From: Phenylobacterium kunshanense
Lineage (GTDB): Bacteria; Pseudomonadota; Alphaproteobacteria; Caulobacterales; Caulobacteraceae
Assembly (NCBI RefSeq): GCF_003254525.1
Contig: NZ_QFYS01000007.1
Location: forward strand, 62,001-126,000
Reading direction: 5' to 3'
Length of the DNA: 64,000 bases
In this document: in pieces, positions 39,079-46,910 of the stretch
How positions within the stretch are numbered: the first letter of the stretch is position 1
How the letters are laid out: each line of letters begins with the position of its first letter
Translations under genes and position numbers: made by a program
The notes under the pieces: generated by a model
Told to the model about the DNA's origin: nothing
What the model saw: the letters and a program-made list of their open reading frames with translations, nothing else
The model's database searches: none

Positions 39079-40511
39079 TGTTGTTGTCCCCGTTCAAGGG
39101 CCTCGGCCCCCGCCGCGCCCGGCCGGTAGAAGGTGTTGAAGGTGTCGAAGGGGATGATCCGGCCGTCCGGCTGCACGAAGTGCACGCAACTCCGCTTCAC
39201 CGTCCCCAGGTCGAAGTTGAAGCGGTCCAGGAACTGGCTGACGACGACGCGGAAGGTGTTCTCGTAGGCGACCTCCTGCGGCACGGCCGCCTCGGGCAGG
39301 CAGCAGAGCAGCGAGGCCAGCTTCTCCGAGGCGTTGCCCTGGGCGGTCGACAGCGACAGCAGTTCGAACACCTTCTCGCGCAGCTCCGGATAGCTCTCGA
39401 AGGTCACGGTGTTGGGGGCCGCCGCCACGAACAGCTCGCGCGGCAGCATCGCCGTCACCGGCCGCACCTCGCGACCGTTCCTGAGGCCGTAGCCGATGCA
39501 GATCTGGTCTGGGTTGCAGGGGAGGGGAATGAGGTCCTCCAGCTCGAAGACCCCGGCGTCGGCGATCCTGCGGCGCACCTCGGTCAGGACCATCCGGTGG
39601 CGGCGGGCGTCAAAGGCCTCGTTGCGGCCTGCGTCCTGGATCGGCTGGAATGTCACGCCGCGCACGCACCGCCAGTCCAGGGCGAACCGGACGATGTCGG
39701 CGATCTCGTCGTCGTTGACGCCCTTCTTGAGGGTCACCACCAGGGTCGTGGAGATGTTGTTGCGCTCCAGCGCCTCCAGCGCCTCGATCCGCACGCGGGT
39801 CAGATCCGCGCCGCGCAGGGCCATCAGCGCGTCGCGCTTCAGGCTGTCGAACTGCAGGTAGACCTCGAAGCCCGGCATGTAGCCGGCCAGCCGCTCGGCG
39901 AAGCCGGGCTCACGGGCGATCTTGAGGCCGTTGGTGTTGATCATCAGATGCCGGATCGGCCGGGCCTTGGCGGCGTCCAGGATCGCCCAGAAGGCCGGGT
40001 GGATCGTCGGCTCGCCGCCCGAGAGCTGAACCAGGTCGGGCTCGCCCTCGGCCGCGACGATCACGTCCAGCATCTGCTCGACCTCGGCCAGCGGCCGGTG
40101 ACCCTCGCGCTTCACCGAACTGTCGGCGAAGCAGACAGGGCACGAGAGGTTGCAGGCCTCGTTGATCTCGATGATCGCCAGGCAGGAATGCTGCTCGTGG
40201 TCGGGGCAGAGGCCGCAATCGTAGGGACAGCCGTGGTCGGTGCGCGTCGCCACGGACAGGGGGCGGTCGCCGGGCTTCAGCCAGTCGCGCTGGGACTTCC
40301 AGTAGGCGAGGTCGTCGGCCACCAGGGTCTTCTGCACCCCATGCTCGCGGCAGCGCTTCTGGAAGAAGACATGGTCGCCCTCCGCGACCACCTTGGCCGG
40401 GACGAGGCTAAGGCACGTCTCGCACAGGCTCGTGGTCTGGCCCAGGAACAGATAGGGCGCGGCCTTGCGCACGCTCGCGGGCGACGTCTCCGCGCCAGTA
40501 GATCCATCCAT
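39075..40511 (-). CDS. Multi-cysteine radical SAM enzyme, Tes/MJ0619-like
   Basis: A 478-residue radical SAM protein. The SAM cluster triad is Cys120-x3-Cys124-x2-Cys127 (ACNLSCPVCFADSS), with the GGE motif LVQLSGGEPTIHPAFW after it. Ahead of it lie more cysteines: C30ETC33, KRC54REHG, GC95PYDC99GLC102PDH and HSC110. This arrangement matches the archaeal family of MJ0619 (pterin methylation) and Tes (tetraether lipid synthase), which carry extra Fe sites. From the neighbours, a lipid or isoprenoid substrate seems more likely than a pterin. Its first ~100 bp overlap the end of the Lgt-like gene; GTG at 40472 is an alternative start, but the N-terminal CETC needs most of this overlap. ATGA-coupled to two small membrane proteins. 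Confidence 0.82.
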   Translation of the reverse strand: MDGSTGAETSPASVRKAAPYLFLGQTTSLCETCLSLVPAKVVAEGDHVFFQKRCREHGVQKTLVADDLAYWKSQRDWLKPGDRPLSVATRTDHGCPYDCGLCPDHEQHSCLAIIEINEACNLSCPVCFADSSVKREGHRPLAEVEQMLDVIVAAEGEPDLVQLSGGEPTIHPAFWAILDAAKARPIRHLMINTNGLKIAREPGFAERLAGYMPGFEVYLQFDSLKRDALMALRGADLTRVRIEALEALERNNISTTLVVTLKKGVNDDEIADIVRFALDWRCVRGVTFQPIQDAGRNEAFDARRHRMVLTEVRRRIADAGVFELEDLIPLPCNPDQICIGYGLRNGREVRPVTAMLPRELFVAAAPNTVTFESYPELREKVFELLSLSTAQGNASEKLASLLCCLPEAAVPQEVAYENTFRVVVSQFLDRFNFDLGTVKRSCVHFVQPDGRIIPFDTFNTFYRPGAAGAEALERGQQQ

Positions 40512-41187
40512 ACGCCACGAGCCCCCCGCACAGGATGTGGAACAGGTTAAGCGGCCCGATCAACCCTGGATAGGGTTTGAGGAACTCCCAACCGAACCGC
40601 GTCGCCCCGTACCATATGCAGAGGGCATAGAAGCCGCGCCTGACCGCCCGCGCGCGGCGGCGGCCCAGCCCCTCCAGATAGAGGGCCAGGAACACGGCCA
40701 TCGCGAGGCTCTCATAAAGCTGCACGGGATGGCGGCCGATCCCGTCTCCGAGGTCGACGGCGAAGGGCAGCGCGGTCGGCGCGCCATAGGTCCCGTCGGC
40801 CAGGCCGGCGAACAGGCAGCCCCAGCGTCCGATCACGACCCCGAGGGCGAAGGGGCCGACGAACACCCCGCCGGTCGAACCGTGCACGCCGCGCAGGGCC
40901 TTGTAGATCTCGACCCCCACGATGGCGCCGACCAGGGCGCCGACGACGCTGTGCGAGAGGGCGGGCGTCGCGTCCTGGAGGCTGTTGAGGGAGCCGGCCA
41001 TCCAGGCCCCCGGAATGGCGCCGGCGACAAGCGCGCCGAAGTAGCCACCGCCCACCTTGCCGGCGACGTCCGCCGTGAGGGCCTTGAGCCGCCAGCGGTA
41101 GAGGAGCGCGCTGAGGCTCAGCCCCGCGCCCCAGGCGGCAAGGTCGAACAGCGTATGCGCCCAGGTCGCGGTGGGGACGGCGATCAT
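40408..41187 (-). CDS. Lgt-like membrane protein (diacylglyceryl transferase family)
   Basis: A 259-residue membrane protein with about seven hydrophobic segments. It resembles prolipoprotein diacylglyceryl transferase in GVVIGRWGCLFAGLADGTYGAPT and in GRHPVQLYES, the best-conserved Lgt block. The HGG catalytic element of true Lgt is not clear (here GVHGSTGGVF), and the spacing to the GRxG block is short, so it is probably not the housekeeping Lgt. Members could move glycerolipid groups. It shares about 100 bp of coding sequence in another frame with the radical SAM gene downstream and lies 33 bp after the HWE kinase gene. Confidence 0.75.
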   Translation of the reverse strand: MIAVPTATWAHTLFDLAAWGAGLSLSALLYRWRLKALTADVAGKVGGGYFGALVAGAIPGAWMAGSLNSLQDATPALSHSVVGALVGAIVGVEIYKALRGVHGSTGGVFVGPFALGVVIGRWGCLFAGLADGTYGAPTALPFAVDLGDGIGRHPVQLYESLAMAVFLALYLEGLGRRRARAVRRGFYALCIWYGATRFGWEFLKPYPGLIGPLNLFHILCGGLVAYGWIYWRGDVARERAQGRALSVPGPDHEPVRDVP

Positions 41188-41220
41188 GCCGCGCCATGAG
41201 CGCAGGCGAATCGCCCCCGC

Positions 41221-42396
41221 TCAAGCCGGCGGCGAAGCCTCGACGGCGCCGCCGGGCGCGGCGAACGCGGCGCTCCCGCGGCCCTGGTCCCTCCGGGCGG
41301 GGGCCGGCTCCTCGCTGGTCCCCTCGCCGTCGATGCGCGCATGGATGGTGCAGACGACGCCATCGGCGGGATAGTCGATGCGGACCGTGCCGTTGAGGTC
41401 GGCGGCCAGTCCCTTCTCGATCAGCCGGCTGCCGAAACCTCGTCGAACGGGTGGGGAGACGTGCGGTCCGTCCCGCTCGCGCCAGACCGCGGTGAGGTCC
41501 TTGTGCCCGCGGCCGCGCTTCAGGCTCCAGGTGAAGTCCACGTGTCCCTCGGGCGTGGAGAGGGCGCCGTACTTGACGGCGTTGGTCGCCAGCTCGTGCA
41601 GGGCCAGGGCGACGGCGATGGCGGTCTTGGGCGGGACCCGCACCTTCGGCCCCGACAGTGAGATGCGGCCTTCGCCGAGGCCCAAACGGAACGGCTGGGC
41701 GGCCTGCGCAGCGATCTCGCCAAGATCGGCGCCTGACCACTGCTCATTGGTCAGGACGTCATGCGCCTTGGACAGCGCCAGGATCCGGGAGGTGAGGGTG
41801 TCGCGCGTGCGAAGGGAGGCGTCCGCCCCGCGCATGGTGTGAGCCACGATCGACTGCACCGTGGCCAGGGTGTTCTTCACCCGATGGTTCAGCTCGTTGA
41901 CCATCAGACGCAGGTGCTGCCGATCCTGCTGCTGACGGCGCACGGCGGAACGCAGGGCCTCCAGGCGGTCACGCGCCTCGTACTGACGCCGGCGCCCCCT
42001 CAGCGCGGTCTGCACCATGCTGACCAGCGTGGTGGGATGGAATGGCCGCTCCAGGAAGCTCACGTTCCCCAGCGCCTGGCTGTATCGCAGCGTCGCCGGA
42101 TTACGCTCGAGGCCGCCGCCTCGCTGGGCGAGTACGATCATCGGGAAGTCGGACCAGGCCGGCTGGGCGTCCACCCGCCCCGCCAGCGGACGAAAGTCGT
42201 CGTCCTGCAGCACCTCCTCCACGATCAGAGCAAGGCCAGCGCCCTCGTCGTAGGCGCGGCAGAGGGCGGGCAGGTCCATGCAGATGGCGGGCTCGAAGCC
42301 GGCTTCCTTCAGGATGGCGGCGGCGACGGCGGAATCACGACCGAACGGCGCGAGGATCAGCGCGCGCTCGGGGCCGGAGGCTGCGGTCTCGTTCAT
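41221..42396 (-). CDS. HWE histidine kinase with degenerate receiver
   Basis: A 391-residue soluble kinase. Residues 10-130 form a receiver-like domain (ALILAPFGRDSAVAAAILKEAGFEPAICMD ... FLERPFHPTTLVSMVQ), but the phospho-Asp position reads LALIVEEVLQ, so it is probably a pseudo-receiver. The kinase has His171 in ELNHRVKNTLATVQSI, an N box HELATNAVKYGALS and the HWE-type W-x-E-like WRERDGP, ending with GFGSRLIEKGLAADL. It overlaps the upstream KaiC-like gene by ATGA, so the two are expressed together. Partner regulator unknown. Confidence 0.88.
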   Translation of the reverse strand: MNETAASGPERALILAPFGRDSAVAAAILKEAGFEPAICMDLPALCRAYDEGAGLALIVEEVLQDDDFRPLAGRVDAQPAWSDFPMIVLAQRGGGLERNPATLRYSQALGNVSFLERPFHPTTLVSMVQTALRGRRRQYEARDRLEALRSAVRRQQQDRQHLRLMVNELNHRVKNTLATVQSIVAHTMRGADASLRTRDTLTSRILALSKAHDVLTNEQWSGADLGEIAAQAAQPFRLGLGEGRISLSGPKVRVPPKTAIAVALALHELATNAVKYGALSTPEGHVDFTWSLKRGRGHKDLTAVWRERDGPHVSPPVRRGFGSRLIEKGLAADLNGTVRIDYPADGVVCTIHARIDGEGTSEEPAPARRDQGRGSAAFAAPGGAVEASPPA

Positions 42397-43892
42397 TCGG
42401 CGGCGGTGTCCAGGAGGCCGTGGTTCTCGCCGACGAAGTCGGGGACGCCGCGCAGGATGCCCTGAAACTGGTTCAGCGGCGCGCCCAGCGTGATGCCCCG
42501 CCCGTCGATCTCATATTCGCGGATGGTTCGCTCGTGCGGGCCGGCGCGTTTCTTCACCACGGATATGGCGCGGCGGACCTCGCCCAGGGCTTCGAAGTAC
42601 CGCAGGAGCAGGACGGTGTCGGCCAGATAGGTCACGTCGACCGGGGTCCGCATGTCGCCGACCAGGCCATGCTGCGCGACCGTCAGGAAGGTCGAGGCGC
42701 CCTGACGGTTCAGGTACTGCAGCAGCTCATGCATGTGGAGCAGGAGGTAGTGCTCCTCGGGCATCGCCGCCTGGTAGCCGTTGAGGCTGTCGAGGATCAC
42801 CGTCTGCGCGCCGGAATCGGCGACGCATTCCCGAACGCGGGAGGTGAATTCGCCCGGGGAGAGTTCGGCCGCGTCCACCTGCTCGACGATCATCGATCCG
42901 TCTTTCTGCAGCGCCTGCAGGTCCAGTCCGAACCGTCGGGTGCGTTCAATCAGGAGGCCAAGCTCCTCGTCGAAGACGAACATCGCGGCGCGTTCTCCGC
43001 GCTGGATGGCCGAAACGGCGAACTGCAGGGTCAGCAGGGATTTGCCCGTCCCAGCGGGGCCGAGGATCAGGCAGCTCGTCCCGCGCTCCAGGCCTCCGCC
43101 CATAAGCTCGTCGAGAGGCGGCAGACCGCTCGAGCGGGGCGTGCGGTCGATCGGCCCGCGATGCTCGGCAGAGACCAGCCGCGGAAAGACTTCCAGCCCA
43201 CCCGTGCGGATCGTGAAGTCATGATAGCCGCCACGGAATTTGCGGCCCCGGTACTTGGTCACGCGCGCACGCCGCCGCTCGGCGCCGTACTCGGGCGCCA
43301 GCTCCTCCAGCCGCACGACGCCGTGGGCGACGCTGTGCACCGTCTTGTCCGAGACTTCGGCGGTCAGGTCGTCCAGCAGCACGACGGTTGCGCCGTGCTT
43401 CGCGAAATAGTGCTTCAGCGCGAGCACCTGCCGGCGGTAGCGCAGCGATCCCTGTGCGAGCAGGCGGATCTCCGAGAGACTGTCGATGACCACGCGGCTC
43501 GGCTCCGCGGCTTCCACCGCGTCGAGGATCATGCGGGTGGTCTCGCCAAGTTCCAGGTCGGACGAATAGAGCAGGCTCTGCTGGTGCTGCTCGTCCAGCA
43601 GGTTCTCGGGCGGCGTGAGTTCGAAGACGTCCACCCCGTCCAGCGACCAGCCGTGCGAGGCCGCCGTGTCGCGAAGCTCGGCCTCGGTCTCGGAAAGCGT
43701 GACGTACAGGGTGCGTTCGCCGGCCGCCGCGCCGGCCCGCAGGAAGCTGAGCGCGGCCGTGGTCTTGCCGGTTCCGGGGCTGCCCTCGAACAGGAACACG
43801 CGGTTCCGCTTCAGGCCGCCGCCGAGGATATCGTCCAGCCCCGAGATGCCCGTGGAGGCGTCATCGGCGTGCTGCGCCGCAATGGTCGTCAT
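42393..43892 (-). CDS. KaiC-like double-domain RecA ATPase
   Basis: A 499-residue protein with two KaiC/RadA domains. Domain I has STGISGLDDILGGGLKRNRVFLFEGSPGTGKTTAALSFL and Walker B SRVVIDSLSEIRLL. Domain II has LDELMGGGLERGTSCLILGPAGTGKSLLTLQFA and VILDSLNGYQAAMP. At the place of the KaiC phospho-sites (Ser-Thr) it reads VDVTYLADTVLLLRY, so a Thr-Tyr pair stands there. The following REGE-like EALGEVRRAISVVKKRAGPHERTIREYEI matches KaiC. No kaiA or kaiB is near. It probably hydrolyses ATP as a ring and signals to the HWE kinase that overlaps its stop; a clock function is not supported. Confidence 0.88.
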   Translation of the reverse strand: MTTIAAQHADDASTGISGLDDILGGGLKRNRVFLFEGSPGTGKTTAALSFLRAGAAAGERTLYVTLSETEAELRDTAASHGWSLDGVDVFELTPPENLLDEQHQQSLLYSSDLELGETTRMILDAVEAAEPSRVVIDSLSEIRLLAQGSLRYRRQVLALKHYFAKHGATVVLLDDLTAEVSDKTVHSVAHGVVRLEELAPEYGAERRRARVTKYRGRKFRGGYHDFTIRTGGLEVFPRLVSAEHRGPIDRTPRSSGLPPLDELMGGGLERGTSCLILGPAGTGKSLLTLQFAVSAIQRGERAAMFVFDEELGLLIERTRRFGLDLQALQKDGSMIVEQVDAAELSPGEFTSRVRECVADSGAQTVILDSLNGYQAAMPEEHYLLLHMHELLQYLNRQGASTFLTVAQHGLVGDMRTPVDVTYLADTVLLLRYFEALGEVRRAISVVKKRAGPHERTIREYEIDGRGITLGAPLNQFQGILRGVPDFVGENHGLLDTAAE

Positions 43893-43978
43893 CTCTCCTC
43901 GTCGCGCTGCCCAACATTCGTCCCGCCCCAGGGGCAGGGAATGTCGAGCGGCAGCGTTGGTTCCCGCCAGACGCGGAG

Positions 43979-45292
43979 TCAGACCGCGCGGGGGTCCCGC
44001 ACCGCGCTGAGGAGGATCAGGAAGGCCGCCGCCAGGAAGCCTAAAGAAGCCCCGAACACCACATTGTAGCCGAAGGCGTCAGCCACCTGACCGCCGACCA
44101 GCGGGCCCAGCGTGGCGGTTATGCTCTCAGCGGTCGCCGACACGGCGATGCGCATCGGCAAATCCTCGCGCGAGCCGAACTCCAGGATCATTGTGTTTGC
44201 GGCCATCATGTAGCCGGCCTGCGACGCGCCGAGGCCCGCGAAGGCCAGGAACATCGCGACGACATCATGGATGTTCATCAGGAGGACCGTGGAGCCGATC
44301 CAGCCGGCGACGGACAGCAGCAACACCAGGCGGAACCCGGTCTTGTCGCCGAGGTAGCCCCAGATCAGGTTCGACGCGGTGTCTGCGCCCAGGTAGGCGA
44401 GTGAGAGCAGCCCAAGTGTGGGACCATCCAGGCCGACCTTCTGGCCGACGTAGAGGATGTAGAAGGGGGAGGCCATGCGGGCCGAGGTGGCCAGCATCTG
44501 CACCAGCAGAAAGAAGCCGTAGGCCCGATCCTGTCGGATCAGGCTGGGAAATTCCCGCAGCCGATCTCGGAAGCGGGCCTGGGGCCGGGTGGTGGGCGGC
44601 TCCGGCTCCTTCATTAGGACCTGCAGCGCCCAGAGCCCGAGGCTGGTCAGGACGAAGGCGAAGACGAAGGTGGTGGAATAGCCGTTCCCGAACAGGTTCG
44701 GGCCGATGAAGTACTTCCCCGCCACCCAGGCCAGGATGGCGGCGATCAAGCCCCCGGTGGCGTTCCGCCATGCCTGCAGGCGACCCCGCCGGCTGATCGG
44801 GATCACCTTGGACATCAGCAGGTTGAAGACCACCCGCTGCGCGCCCATGAAGACGCCGAACATCAGCATGAAGAACAGCAGGGCGATGACCAGCGGCTGG
44901 TCCTTGAGCAGCCAGCCCGAGATGCCCATGCCCAGGATCGCCAGGCGCCCCAGGCTTCCCATCCAGACAGCCGCCGGCATGACCTTCTTGCGGTGCTCGA
45001 TCTTCGTCGCCCCGAAGATGGGCGAGATGACCCCGCCAACCTGCTGGAGCGCCAGGCCGAGGCCGACGACGGCGTTCGAGCCGGACACCATGTGCAGATA
45101 AGCCGGCAGGAAGGTGGGGGCGTTCACGAGCCGGAAGCCGGTCATCCCCAGCATGCCGTGCAGGTAGTGGCCGGCGTAGTTGCGACGAAGATTGTCCCAG
45201 ACGAACTTCTCGTAAGCCGCCTCACGTGCAGCGAGGTCGTCCTCGGCAGACTGCGCGCTGGGCGCGGCTTCGGCGTCCGGTTTGGAATCCAA
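43979..45292 (-). CDS. MFS transporter
   Basis: A 437-residue carrier with about twelve membrane segments. The N-terminal 35 residues are acidic and soluble (MDSKPDAEAAPSAQSAEDDLAAREAAYEKFVWDNLRRNYAGHYL). Segments include NAVVGLGLALQQVGGVISPIFGATKIEHRKKVMP and, in the C-half, TLGLLSLAYLGADTASNLIWGYLGDKTGFRLVLLL, an MFS-type loop. The substrate is unknown. It sits upstream of the KaiC gene on the same strand, 86 bp away, so it could be the first gene of that transcript. Confidence 0.82.
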   Translation of the reverse strand: MDSKPDAEAAPSAQSAEDDLAAREAAYEKFVWDNLRRNYAGHYLHGMLGMTGFRLVNAPTFLPAYLHMVSGSNAVVGLGLALQQVGGVISPIFGATKIEHRKKVMPAAVWMGSLGRLAILGMGISGWLLKDQPLVIALLFFMLMFGVFMGAQRVVFNLLMSKVIPISRRGRLQAWRNATGGLIAAILAWVAGKYFIGPNLFGNGYSTTFVFAFVLTSLGLWALQVLMKEPEPPTTRPQARFRDRLREFPSLIRQDRAYGFFLLVQMLATSARMASPFYILYVGQKVGLDGPTLGLLSLAYLGADTASNLIWGYLGDKTGFRLVLLLSVAGWIGSTVLLMNIHDVVAMFLAFAGLGASQAGYMMAANTMILEFGSREDLPMRIAVSATAESITATLGPLVGGQVADAFGYNVVFGASLGFLAAAFLILLSAVRDPRAV

Positions 45293-45518
45293 GTTCTGTC
45301 ACCTCCGCGGCGCGGGTCTGTCGCCCGCGTCCCCGGCTCCTCCCTGGGTCGTTGGAATTCGAAAGTCCGGTCCGCAATGGGACCTTTCAGCCGACAATGC
45401 TAGGGGGATTTGTCCCCCGCGCAACGCCAATCGCCAGCCGATCTCGCCTCAACCGCGCAATAACTTGACCGCCCCCGCGGCGCCTCGTCACAGTCCCGCT
45501 TCGATCTGGGAGACGTGC

Positions 45519-45962
45519 ATGCGGCGATGGATTCTTGGGGCAGCGGCGGCGCTCGGCGTCAGCGGCGCGGCCCATGCGGCGGACTTCGTCGTAGTGTCCT
45601 CCAGCGACCCGACCATCGCGCGGGGGCAAGCCTATGAGAGCGGCGCGCTGATCCAACTGGCGGCCGGCAAGTCGATCGTCCTGATCGACACCGCGGGCCA
45701 GGTCACACGCCTCACTGGTGGTCCACGCGGGGCGGTCGCGCCCCGCCGTCAGCTTGCGAGCGTCAGCGACGAGCGCATCACCATCCTGAAGCGCCTGGTG
45801 GAGCCGCCGCGGGTGCGCCGGTCAGGTCCGTCCGGCAAGGTCTGCCCGGCAGCCGACATGACCCGGCTCGACGGCATCGTGGAGGTGGCCCAGGTCGACG
45901 GCTGCCTCGCCACCGCAAGGACCGCCTTCGAGGCCTACGTGGCCAAGGCGCTCGAGCCGTAG
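45519..45962 (+). CDS. Exported protein of unknown function
   Basis: A 147-residue protein with signal peptide MRRWILGAAAALGVSGAAHA. The mature part (DFVVVSSSDPTIARGQAYESGALIQLAAGKSIVLIDTAGQVTRLTGGPRGAV) looks like a small FecR-like beta domain, and two Cys (VCPAADM, DGCLATA) could form a disulfide. The function is not known. GGGAGA lies 7 bp before the ATG. Divergent from the MFS gene and convergent with the DUF6134 gene. Confidence 0.7.
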   Translation: MRRWILGAAAALGVSGAAHAADFVVVSSSDPTIARGQAYESGALIQLAAGKSIVLIDTAGQVTRLTGGPRGAVAPRRQLASVSDERITILKRLVEPPRVRRSGPSGKVCPAADMTRLDGIVEVAQVDGCLATARTAFEAYVAKALEP

Positions 45963-45979
45963 CGGTCGCCGACGCGGGT

Positions 45980-46594
45980 CTAGATGCGCCGGTATTCCAG
46001 CTTCGAGCCGTCCTCGAGCTTGCCGGTCAGGGCCACCCAGTTGCCCTGGGCGTCGTAGAAGTCGTCGATCTCGGCGTCGCCGCGGATCCGCCAGTGGCCC
46101 GGCTTCACCTTGGTCGTGGTGACCTTCAGGAGCTGGCCCTCCTGCTGGTTGAACAGGGGTCTGCCGAAGGTGGCCTGGTTCCAGTGGCTGAGCGGCACGG
46201 CGTCGGCGGGGCCGCGCACCGCGCCCTTCGGCCCGGCGATCTGCACGTGGCCGCCCATCTGGCGGCCGGAGGCTTTGTAGACCTTCCCGTTGCCGTTCGT
46301 GGTGGTCTCGATGCTAGCCCACTTGCCGCCCGACCACTTCTCCACTGCGGAGTGCTTGTACTTGTAGACCGGCACCGGGCCGACCTTCACGGTCAGGGCG
46401 ACGTCGGTAGTGATGGTGCGGTCGTCGTCGCCGCCGCTGAAGGACATGTGGTGCTCGCCCACCTTGGTCCCGTTGCGGAAGACGGCGAACGCGAGCTTTC
46501 CGGGCGGACCGGCCAGGACGGCGCTGGGCGCGAGCGCGAGGCCCGCGGCTCCCACGATCAGCTCGCGGCGCGCGATCAGCAGGCGGTCGGTCAT
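45980..46594 (-). CDS. DUF6134 family exported protein
   Basis: A 204-residue protein with an N-terminus like a twin-arginine or Sec signal (MTDRLLIARRELIVGAAGLALAPSAVLA). The body is beta-rich: KLAFAVFRNGTKVGEHHMSFSGGDDDRTITTDVALTVKVGPVPVYKYKHSAVEKWSGGKWASIETTTNGNGK is the pattern of DUF6134, known in alphaproteobacteria but without an assigned role. The start ATG 46594 is the family start. Same strand as the transglutaminase gene upstream. Confidence 0.75.
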   Translation of the reverse strand: MTDRLLIARRELIVGAAGLALAPSAVLAGPPGKLAFAVFRNGTKVGEHHMSFSGGDDDRTITTDVALTVKVGPVPVYKYKHSAVEKWSGGKWASIETTTNGNGKVYKASGRQMGGHVQIAGPKGAVRGPADAVPLSHWNQATFGRPLFNQQEGQLLKVTTTKVKPGHWRIRGDAEIDDFYDAQGNWVALTGKLEDGSKLEYRRI

Positions 46595-46730
46595 GGTGGC
46601 GATCCTTGCCGGTTCGGTACGCACACTATCTAGCGCGCAGTCGTGAAGGTTCCAGTGGGCGCGCCGCGACGGATCGCAGCGGCGCGCCAGATACGGCCTG
46701 CGCACCTGGCGGATGCAAGGGCGGGTGGCG

Positions 46731-46907
46731 TCAGTGGCCGGGGCGCGGCTTGAACGTGCGGGGCTCGGCGACAGGCAGGGGCTTTTCCGGCGCCTTTTGG
46801 CCATGCTGTGGGCTCGGCGCGGCCTTGGGGAAGACCAGCCCGAGCCCGCTGTCCTGCTGCTGGAGACCACGTGTCATCTTCGGCTTTTCCGGGGCGGACG
46901 AATTCAT
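46731..46907 (-). CDS. Small Pro/Lys/Gln-rich protein downstream of transglutaminase
   Basis: A 58-codon frame not covered by longer genes. ATG at 46907-46905 lies 3 bp after the transglutaminase stop, and TGA at 46733. It reads MNSSAPEKPKMTRGLQQQD... ending FKPRPGH. Third codon positions are almost all G or C, as in real genes here, and there is no overlap with a known gene. Composition is that of a disordered peptide. It may be a true small protein made with the transglutaminase; I cannot name it. Confidence 0.4.
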   Translation of the reverse strand: MNSSAPEKPKMTRGLQQQDSGLGLVFPKAAPSPQHGQKAPEKPLPVAEPRTFKPRPGH

Positions 46908-46910
46908 GAC

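Noticed and set aside
40408..41187. Housekeeping lgt
   Set aside because: The HGG active-site element is unclear and the protein is shorter between conserved blocks; it lies in a special operon.
42393..43892. Circadian clock gene kaiC
   Set aside because: No kaiA or kaiB, and the phospho-site pair is altered; I call it KaiC-like only.
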